From PALSA-505 sp035308365 (GTDB lineage: Bacteria > Actinomycetota > Actinomycetes > Streptosporangiales > Streptosporangiaceae), in the NCBI GenBank assembly GCA_035308365.1, contig DATGGU010000098.1, forward strand, positions 1-51,947: a stretch of DNA of 51,947 nt. The letters run 5' to 3'. Under the pieces are notes generated by a model, which saw nothing but the letters and a program-made list of their open reading frames with translations, searched no databases and was not told where the DNA came from. Below, piece by piece: positions 40,992 through 47,123 of this stretch. The position numbers and the translations under genes were made by a program. The first letter of the stretch is position 1. Every line of letters starts with the position of its first letter.

Positions 40992-41831
40992 CACCAACTT
41001 CAACGCGCGGCTGGGCGGGAAGGGCACCGGTGGCCCGTCGGTGCCAAAGCAAAGCCGCCCGGCTCCTACGGTGTCGAGCGCCAGGCGCAGCGGGCGCACG
41101 CCGAAGGTCACCGTGTCGAGGAAGAGCTGAGCGACGAAGGTTGACGGCGGCCGGCTCAGCTCGACCTTGCCCCACGGCCCGAGCTGGACGGCATGGCGCA
41201 GCTCGTGGCCGAAATCCAGCCTGGCGGACACCATGCAGATGGCGCCGCCCGCATGCGAGCACAGCAGCCGGAGACCCGGGTAACGCTCGAAGGTGCCGGT
41301 GAGGATGAAGCGGGCCAGCGTCAGGGTCATATCCAGCGGACGGCCGCACAACTCGCCGAGCCGGTAGGCCTGCATGTGCTCGTCGCCGGCAACGGTGGTG
41401 CCCGGGTGCACGAAGACCGGGATCTCCAGTTCTTCCACGGTTTCCCAGAAGAGCGCGGGCACTGCGTCCAGGTACTGACCACGGTCACTGGTGGGGATCG
41501 CCAGGCCCACGAGGCCCAGCTCACTGGCCGCCCGGGCCGCCTCAGCCGTGTGCTCGATGCCGCGCCACGGCGTCACAGAGCCGAGGCCGGCGATGCGGCC
41601 GGGATTATCCCGCATCAGGCCGGCCACGAAATCGTTGTACTCCCGGGCCGAACGTATATCACCGAGGTCGCGGGGGCCATACCAGATGTGCGGGTCAGAA
41701 ATCACCGTGACGTCGATGCCCGCTTCGGCCTGGCGTTCGAAGACATAGTCTACTGAGAATAGATCTGCCGGAATGCCCGCCCCGGGGTTCCAGCTTGGCG
41801 GGAACAGGTGGCTGTGCGCATCCACGATCAC
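40908..41831 (-). CDS. Amidohydrolase family 2 (ACMSD-like) protein
   Basis: 307 residues; GTG start at 41831 with AGGAGG 5 bases upstream. Metal-dependent TIM barrel: N-terminal HxH (VDAHSHLF), FVHPGTT (third His), LCSHAGG (fourth His) and FGTDGPP (Asp). This set is that of 2-amino-3-carboxymuconate-6-semialdehyde decarboxylase (ACMSD) and gamma-resorcylate decarboxylase relatives, which remove CO2 without redox. ACMSD's substrate derives from 3-hydroxyanthranilate, which this cluster is predicted to make, but no recognisable 3-HAA dioxygenase was found. A decarboxylase of an aromatic acid or a hydrolase are both possible. Confidence 0.82.
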   Translation of the reverse strand: MIVDAHSHLFPPSWNPGAGIPADLFSVDYVFERQAEAGIDVTVISDPHIWYGPRDLGDIRSAREYNDFVAGLMRDNPGRIAGLGSVTPWRGIEHTAEAARAASELGLVGLAIPTSDRGQYLDAVPALFWETVEELEIPVFVHPGTTVAGDEHMQAYRLGELCGRPLDMTLTLARFILTGTFERYPGLRLLCSHAGGAICMVSARLDFGHELRHAVQLGPWGKVELSRPPSTFVAQLFLDTVTFGVRPLRLALDTVGAGRLCFGTDGPPVPFPPSRALKLVSELGLPADLAGQVMGGNAAGLFQLVDG

Positions 41832-41945
41832 TGCGGCCTCCTAATGACGCGGGATATATTATCCGTTGGCCGGGCGCTCGCCATCTGGACATTAAGCGTA
41901 CAATTAGTTAGCATCGGGCCCAGCGGTGGCCCAAGCTGGTTGCCG

Positions 41946-41964
41946 GACAATAGAAGTCATTGTC
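41946..41964. promoter_or_regulatory. Inverted repeat before the PPOX-fold gene
   Basis: GACAAT (41946-41951) and ATTGTC (41959-41964), with outer CC/GG also matching, end 7 bases before the GGGGAGG ribosome site region of the gene starting at 41978. It could be an operator or an mRNA hairpin affecting translation. Confidence 0.4.
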
Positions 41965-41977
41965 TGGGGAGGTACGC

Positions 41978-42442
41978 ATGCGCTGGGCCGATTTCGAGGC
42001 AGAGCAGCCTGAGCTGGCGGAACTGGGTAAGAAGAAGCTGGGTGTCTTCGGACTCGTAATGATCGGGACAATCCGGCTGGATGGAACCGCACGGCTGAGC
42101 CCGGTCAACCCGCACTTCTGGGAAGACGACCTGTATTTTTCCCTGGCGGCGTCCTCCCGCAAGGCCGGCGATCTGCTCCGGGATGACCGCCTGCTCGTGC
42201 ACAGTGTGCCTGGCCACCGGGACGGCCGCGACGGCGAGTACAAAGTCCGCGGGCGGGCGATTCTGGAGCCGGACACCGGCACACAGTCGAGGTTCGCCAA
42301 AATGATCAAGGAACTCTACGGATGGGGCCCGGAACCAGGTACATTCCGCCTGTTCCGGATGGACGTCGAAGACGTCACGTTTATAGACCGGGAGAAGTCC
42401 ACCGATCAATTGCACCCCGACATCACCCGCTGGCCCGGCTGA
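41978..42442 (+). CDS. PPOX-fold FMN/F420-binding flavoprotein
   Basis: 154 residues from the ATG at 41978 (GGGGAGG 6 bases upstream). It has the split beta-barrel pattern of pyridoxamine-5'-phosphate-oxidase-like proteins: LGVFGLVMIGTIRLDGTARL, a PVNPHFWEDDLYFSL strand, SRKAGDLLRDDRLLVHSV and GEYKVRGRAILE. Too short and too different for PhzG. Such proteins bind FMN or F420 and reduce or oxidise small molecules. Divergent from the amidohydrolase. Substrate unknown. Confidence 0.78.
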   Translation: MRWADFEAEQPELAELGKKKLGVFGLVMIGTIRLDGTARLSPVNPHFWEDDLYFSLAASSRKAGDLLRDDRLLVHSVPGHRDGRDGEYKVRGRAILEPDTGTQSRFAKMIKELYGWGPEPGTFRLFRMDVEDVTFIDREKSTDQLHPDITRWPG

Positions 42443-42548
42443 CGATCGCAGGCGAAGTGCGGGGATAGCCTTGGCCGCCAGCGACTCACCCGGGCCGCCC
42501 GGCACATGCGCAGGCCAGCGCCCTGACGTTGCAGGGGTGTCCAGGTGG

Positions 42549-43028
42549 CTAGGCTGGCCTTGCGGGTATCCAGCCGAGCTGCCGCGCCATGGCGAGGTCG
42601 TCGCGCAGGGCATCGTGCTCCGCCACCTTTCCGTCCCTGATGCGGAACATATGCACCGCCCGGGAGTGGAAACTGCGGCCAGTGGCCGGGAACTCTACCG
42701 CATCTCTGCCCGGCGCCCCGGGCACGATAAACGGGCCATGCTGTCGAGCATGAAAAGTCACGTAGAGCGCGACACGGTCCCCATCTACATATGATTGATG
42801 AATGTCAAATTTGAGATCCGTGAACGCACGATGGAGCCATTGTATCGTTGACCTGAACGCGGCCGGCCCGCGTTGCCGGGTGGCTTCCGGGGTATCCCCG
42901 CCTTGGTGATCCCAAAAGTCGGCTGTCACGTTCGCATCAGCGGAGCCGAGGTCGCCAGAGGCGACTATTGCCAGGTTCTCGCGAGCCAGTCGTTCTGCTT
43001 CGGCCCGGCTTGGCGGCTGGTTGGGCAT
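42549..43028 (-). CDS. SnoaL/NTF2-like protein
   Basis: 159 residues from the ATG at 43028 (AAGGAG 5 bases upstream); GTG one codon earlier is less well spaced. NTF2-like alpha+beta barrel of the SnoaL / ester-cyclase group: a helix ERLARENLAIVASGD, TADFWDHQGG, LHRAFTDLKFDIHQSYVDGD, VALYVTFHARQHGPF and HMFRIRDGKVAEHDALRD. Family members are cyclases, isomerases, epoxide hydrolases or have no known activity. PhzA/B share the fold, but their conserved sequence is not seen. Function unknown. Confidence 0.78.
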   Translation of the reverse strand: MPNQPPSRAEAERLARENLAIVASGDLGSADANVTADFWDHQGGDTPEATRQRGPAAFRSTIQWLHRAFTDLKFDIHQSYVDGDRVALYVTFHARQHGPFIVPGAPGRDAVEFPATGRSFHSRAVHMFRIRDGKVAEHDALRDDLAMARQLGWIPARPA

Positions 43029-43203
43029 CACGTCTCCTTAATATGGGCGGCGAGCGGACGAAGACGGCGGTGACTTGAGCTTGAGCCACCACCGCGCCAG
43101 AGTGTCCGCGAGGTGTAAGCTAACCACTTTGTCCAGATCATGCTTGCCATGGCTCAGCTCGGCCGTCAAGTTCGAATTCATGTGGCTGTTATCGTGCGAC
43201 CGG

Positions 43204-43233
43204 TTGACACAATGACTGCAGATGTATTCGAAT
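43204..43233 (+). promoter_or_regulatory. Possible promoter of the CDGSH-globin gene
   Basis: A perfect -35 TTGACA at 43204-43209 is followed at 15-18 bases by TATTCGAAT, an imperfect -10. TTCGAAT also occurs at 43171, 56 bases upstream, as a possible direct repeat. The divergent gap 43029-43267 holds no other gene. Confidence 0.35.
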
Positions 43234-43267
43234 GCCGTGATGAGTCCTTATCTCGTGCGGAGATGAC

Positions 43268-45130
43268 ATGGGCGCAGAGCCGAGACCCGACCAGGTCAGC
43301 CCGAGGATTGCCAGTTCTCGGGAGACAGGTCATAAGACCGTGCCAGCTCCTGATTGGCATCCGCAATTGGCGAGCATTCACTCAGCCATTGCTGCCATTG
43401 TCTCCGGGCTTGATTCGGCCGAAACGCAGAGTGGCCACGCGCTGGCTGAGCGGCTGCGCGCCTCGGTTCTCCGGCCCCTCAGCGCGGTGCTGGATGATTT
43501 GACGCCAGCCGGATACCAGGCCGGCGCCGTCCGCGACAGTAGCCCGGCCGATCTGGACGAGCAGATATTCGATCTCGCGATCAGCGCACTGAGCTTGATT
43601 TCCAGGCCCGGCGTGCCCGCCGCGGTAGGCGAAGCAGCCGCTGGGCTGGCCGATCTTGCCCTGCGAGGTCCTCAGGCGCCCGAGCAGGATCTCGAGGTAC
43701 GCAAGGAAAAGCTCTCCCGTGTCCTGGCTGGCATTTCGCCCCGCGTCGTGGTGCTGGCGGATGGGCCGTATATGGCCACCAATGTCCCGCAGATCGTGGA
43801 CTGGCTCGGCGTTCCGATAGAGCTGCCCGCTCACGTAGCGCTGTGCCGGTGTGGGGTTTCCGCGATCAAGCCCCTCTGCGACGGATCACACGCCCGGACC
43901 GGCTTCACCGATGCCGCGGCCGGCGAACGCCCCCCTGACCGGCGCGACGCCTACCCGGGCCCGGCCCTGACCGTGCATGACAACCGTGGGCTCTGCTCGC
44001 AATCGGGGCTTTGCTCCCAACGGCTCAGTGCCGTCTTTCATGCCGGGGAAACGCCGTTCGTAACTCCCAGCGCTGGCCGGCTGGATGAAATCGTACGGGC
44101 TGTCCGCGAGTGCCCGTCCGGAGCGCTCAGCCTTGGTATCGACGGCCAGGAGGCGAGGGAGGTGGTCGACCAGGCCGGCCGCCCGCCACGAATCGAAGTC
44201 TCCAAGGACGGGCCTTACCGGATCACTGGCGGCGTGCGTCTCCTCGACGGCCAGTACTGCGCGGTGCCGCGTTATGCCGGAGCCTCCCTGGAGCACTACA
44301 GCCTCTGCCGATGCGGCCAGTCCCGCAATATGCCTTTCTGCTCCGGCCAGCACCTCGAGGTCCATTTCGGCGACCCGGTAGCCGACCGCGAGCGGGTGCC
44401 CACGCTCTTTGAATGGGCGGGCGGGTTTCCCGCACTCACCCGGCTCACCCGCCGCTTTTACGAGACGTATGTCCCCGCTGACCCGCTGCTTGGCCCGCTC
44501 TTCGCCCGGATGGGACCCGATCATCCCGAGCGGGTGGCCGCCTGGTTTGCCCAGGTGTTCGGCGGCCCCGGCGTGTACAGCGGGCAGTACGGCGGGTTCA
44601 CGGCCATGATGACCCGGCATCTGCACCGGCAATTCAGCGAGGCGCAGCGGGCTCGTTTCGTGGCGTTGCTCTGCCGGTCCGCGGACGACGTCGGCCTGCC
44701 AGCCGACCCGGAGTTCCGTGGCGCGTTCGTCGCGTACCTGGAGTGGGGATCCCGGATCGCGCTGGAGACGTCCCGGCCGGGCGCACGTCCGCCGCGGAAC
44801 ATGCAGATGCCCCTATGGGGGTGGATCCGTGACGCGGTGCCCGGCTCACGGCCACCGTCGTTCACCCAGCACGAGAAGAGGCCGCAACTCGCCGTTCCCG
44901 GCCCCGGCGAACCGGTGAGATTCGCTGTTCACATCAGGCCCCAGTTCAGGCGGATGGACCGGCGGGCGATGTCCTATGCGTTCGACCTCTGGGACGCGGC
45001 ATCGGTTCGCACCCACGCCAAGCAGATTCTGGCCCGGATCGAGGATGGCACCATGCCTGTCGACGGAGCGTGGCCGGCCGAGGCAGTCGAGCTGCTTCGC
45101 CGATGGATAGCCAGTGGAATGCCCGACTAA
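43268..45130 (+). CDS. CDGSH / mono-cluster ferredoxin / CDGSH / truncated globin fusion
   Basis: A 620-residue multi-redox protein. Residues ~1-160 are helical and unassigned. CDGSH domain 1 has C193, C195, C204 and H208 (CRCGVSAIKPLCDGSH). A divergent 4Fe-4S-type segment follows with C243, C249 and C282 (CPSGAL). CDGSH domain 2 has C347, C349, C358 and H362 (CRCGQSRNMPFCSGQH). Residues ~380-520 form a group-II-like truncated hemoglobin (RFYETYV, AWFAQVFGGP, MTRHLHRQF proximal region). The last ~70 residues (ILARIEDGTMPVDGAWP, RRWIASGMPD) resemble a tail of unknown function in related proteins. It lies 28 bases before the PhzD homologue. Possible role: electron transfer or NO/O2 handling. 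Confidence 0.85.
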   Translation: MGAEPRPDQVSPRIASSRETGHKTVPAPDWHPQLASIHSAIAAIVSGLDSAETQSGHALAERLRASVLRPLSAVLDDLTPAGYQAGAVRDSSPADLDEQIFDLAISALSLISRPGVPAAVGEAAAGLADLALRGPQAPEQDLEVRKEKLSRVLAGISPRVVVLADGPYMATNVPQIVDWLGVPIELPAHVALCRCGVSAIKPLCDGSHARTGFTDAAAGERPPDRRDAYPGPALTVHDNRGLCSQSGLCSQRLSAVFHAGETPFVTPSAGRLDEIVRAVRECPSGALSLGIDGQEAREVVDQAGRPPRIEVSKDGPYRITGGVRLLDGQYCAVPRYAGASLEHYSLCRCGQSRNMPFCSGQHLEVHFGDPVADRERVPTLFEWAGGFPALTRLTRRFYETYVPADPLLGPLFARMGPDHPERVAAWFAQVFGGPGVYSGQYGGFTAMMTRHLHRQFSEAQRARFVALLCRSADDVGLPADPEFRGAFVAYLEWGSRIALETSRPGARPPRNMQMPLWGWIRDAVPGSRPPSFTQHEKRPQLAVPGPGEPVRFAVHIRPQFRRMDRRAMSYAFDLWDAASVRTHAKQILARIEDGTMPVDGAWPAEAVELLRRWIASGMPD

Positions 45131-45158
45131 TGTCCGACTAAAGAGAAGACCACGTTCG

Positions 45159-45806
45159 ATGAGCATCCCGGCGATCGCCCCTTATCCCATGCCAACCGCA
45201 GCGGAGTTGCCTCGTAACCAGGCCCGGTGGGTCTGCGATGCGTCACGTGCGGCCCTCCTCATCCACGACATGCAACGCTACTTCATCAAGTTCTTCCCGC
45301 CCGATCACCAGCCGGTAACCGACCTGATGCGTAATGTTGCCGCCTTGCGAGCGGGCGCGGTGGCGGCTGGGGTACCCGTGATTTACACGGCCCAGCCCGG
45401 AGGGATGACCAGGGAGCAAAGAGGCCTGCTCCATGACATCTGGGGCCCGGGCATGAGCTCTGATCCATATGAAAGACAGATCGTGCCGGAGGTTGGCCCC
45501 GCAGCGTCAGATACCGTTATCGATAAATGGCGTTACAGTGCGTTCGCCCGCTCCAATCTCCGCGAGATCCTGCATCGTCTCGGCCGCGACCAGTTGATCA
45601 TCTGCGGGGTATATGCGCACGTGGGCTGCCTGATCACAGCCTGCGACGCATTCACCAACGATGTCCAGGCCTTCCTGGTCGCGGACGCCATCGCCGACTT
45701 CACGCCCGAGTACCATCAACTGGCTTTGAAGTACGCAGCCGAACGTTGCGCGGTGACCTTGCCAACCGAAACAGTGGTCGCCAGCCTCTCGCCCGCGTTC
45801 CGCTGA
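45159..45806 (+). CDS. PhzD-like isochorismatase (DHHA-forming)
   Basis: 215 residues from the ATG at 45159, giving MSIPAIAPYPMP as in PhzD; the longer frame overlaps the preceding gene. The match to PhzD is strong along the chain: LLIHDMQRYF with the catalytic D37 (PhzD D38), YTAQPGGMTREQRGLL, DIWGPGM, K123 in DKWRYSAF (PhzD K122), IICGVYAHVGCLITA and LVADAIADF. It hydrolyses the vinyl ether of ADIC to 2,3-dihydro-3-hydroxyanthranilate plus pyruvate. The ADIC synthase that feeds it and the dehydrogenase that would act next are 15-25 kb away in the same window. Confidence 0.92.
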   Translation: MSIPAIAPYPMPTAAELPRNQARWVCDASRAALLIHDMQRYFIKFFPPDHQPVTDLMRNVAALRAGAVAAGVPVIYTAQPGGMTREQRGLLHDIWGPGMSSDPYERQIVPEVGPAASDTVIDKWRYSAFARSNLREILHRLGRDQLIICGVYAHVGCLITACDAFTNDVQAFLVADAIADFTPEYHQLALKYAAERCAVTLPTETVVASLSPAFR

Positions 45807-45972
45807 GATACATCCCAAGGATCCACTGGAATAGCACGGCGAGGCTCCACCGGATGAAACAGCTTGGCGAGACTCCGGCGGAATGCGCCACCGGCCAGAT
45901 ATCACCGGCCGATACGGCACTGACCAGGCCACGGCCGCGCTTCGTACCCGGCAGGGCGGGCTTGTTACTGGC

Positions 45973-46569
45973 CTACCGTCCGGGGCCGCTCACGTCCTGT
46001 GAGCGCTGGCCTTTGCGCAGCCGCCACCCGGGCTTGTAGACCCCAAGGAATGCGTTGATGATGAGCAGCCCGCAAATGATCGGCCACGACGACAGGATTC
46101 GGCTGCGCTGACCCCCGGTCAGCGGCTGCGTCGAATGCCCCAGCGCGGTGGCGGCCGCACCGGCAATCCTGGGGTAGATCGTGAGGCCGATGAAGATGGT
46201 CACCACCACCGTGATCAGCAGTTTGATGGCCACCCACCAATATCTGGTGAGGCCCCACGGCGACACCAGCGCTTGGGTCACTCCGGCTGCGACGGCCACG
46301 ATGGCAAGCGGTATGACCAGCCATGTGGTGATCATCTGTGCGGCCGGGTACATCGTCGCGGCGGCTGTCCCGTTTGCGCCCGCCGCCGTGAGTGCGAGCA
46401 CGGCCAGCGAACTGCCCAGAAAGCCGAAGGCGGCGGAAAGGTGGACGACCAGTAATGGCTTACGCCACGCCGGGCTCAGCCGCCATTCTTGCTGGTGATC
46501 ACTGGCTGGGGCGGCAGCCTTGTCAGTCACCCCCGATTGTGCTGCCGCCGGTTGGCCCTGTACAGACAT
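45973..46569 (-). CDS. Four-helix integral membrane protein (DUF2269-like)
   Basis: 198 residues, ATG at 46569 with GGAGG 5 bases upstream. Hydrophilic N-terminus of ~35 residues, then four hydrophobic segments: LLVVHLSAAFGFLGSSLAVLAL (part), WLVIPLAIVAVAAGVTQALV, WWVAIKLLITVVVTIFIGL and a WPIICGLLIINAFLGV end. Tandem TM His (VVHLSAA) and Trp residues are typical of small membrane proteins of unknown function in actinomycetes. Convergent to the PhzD-like gene, with a 166-base gap (45807-45972) in which I see nothing. Role unknown. Confidence 0.75.
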   Translation of the reverse strand: MSVQGQPAAAQSGVTDKAAAPASDHQQEWRLSPAWRKPLLVVHLSAAFGFLGSSLAVLALTAAGANGTAAATMYPAAQMITTWLVIPLAIVAVAAGVTQALVSPWGLTRYWWVAIKLLITVVVTIFIGLTIYPRIAGAAATALGHSTQPLTGGQRSRILSSWPIICGLLIINAFLGVYKPGWRLRKGQRSQDVSGPGR

Positions 46570-46801
46570 TCGAACCTCCAGGAGGTTGAGATCATTTCAG
46601 TGAGCGTTCGACTGCGGAGCGTGGGATGCTCCCGTGCCCACCTTACGCCTGCCTCTGCCTGGCGTCCAAAGCTTGCACCTGGCACTGCGGGCCTCTCTGC
46701 CGTAACGCATACCGGCCGGTCCCTCGTGTGCGGCCGGTACAGTGCCGCCCAGGCCCCTGGCCGTCCGAACCGTTTGCCACATCTGTCATCTTGCTGAAAA
46801 G

Positions 46802-46816
46802 AAACCTTTAAGGTTT
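46802..46816. promoter_or_regulatory. AT-rich palindrome, possible operator
   Basis: AAACCTT-T-AAGGTTT, perfect 7-bp arms around one base, in otherwise GC-rich DNA about 300 bases before the second Liv operon. Confidence 0.3.
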
Positions 46817-47022
46817 GCTGGATCCCTGGCCTCGCCCACCGAAAGTCGATGACGAGATTATCGGGGAACGTGCCTTGGCGCTGTCCCGCGGCTGGAGCAT
46901 CTTCCGTTCCTGGCGGTAAGGAGAGCCGTCTGCCATGTGCTGAGCCGAAAATCACCTGATCTGCCGCTAGCCGTAGTTTTGCCATTCCCATTCCCAGGCA
47001 GGTCGATGACGTCGCGGCCGGC

Positions 47023-47051
47023 TTGCCCTCGGTAGTCGCGCAGCATAGAAT
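47023..47051 (+). promoter_or_regulatory. Promoter of the second Liv-type transporter operon
   Basis: TTGCCC (47023-47028), 17 bases, TAGAAT (47046-47051), 72 bases before the GTG at 47124. The same -10 hexamer occurs at 4897. Confidence 0.5.
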
Positions 47052-47123
47052 GCGAATTGCGCGGCTGCGGTTAGTCCTGGAATATTCGGCTCCCCTTATG
47101 TGCAGGCAGCGGGAGGTGGTCGA

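Larger units (their letters stand above)
46570..47123. other. 554-base non-coding control region
   Basis: No gene is supported. It holds a GC-rich hairpin (ACCGGCCG 46711-46718 / CGGCCGGT 46731-46738, 12-base loop), an AT-rich palindrome (AAACCTT 46802-46808 / AAGGTTT 46810-46816), and a good plus-strand promoter near its right end (47023-47051). An antisense frame that crosses the region lacks any protein-like features. Confidence 0.5.

Noticed and set aside
20419..45806. Phenazine cluster (PhzC-, PhzD-, PhzE-like genes with PPOX-fold and NTF2-fold proteins)
   Set aside because: No PhzF is present; the PPOX and SnoaL-like proteins share only the fold with PhzG and PhzA/B and lack their conserved sequence, while an EntA-like dehydrogenase offers an exit to 3-HAA.
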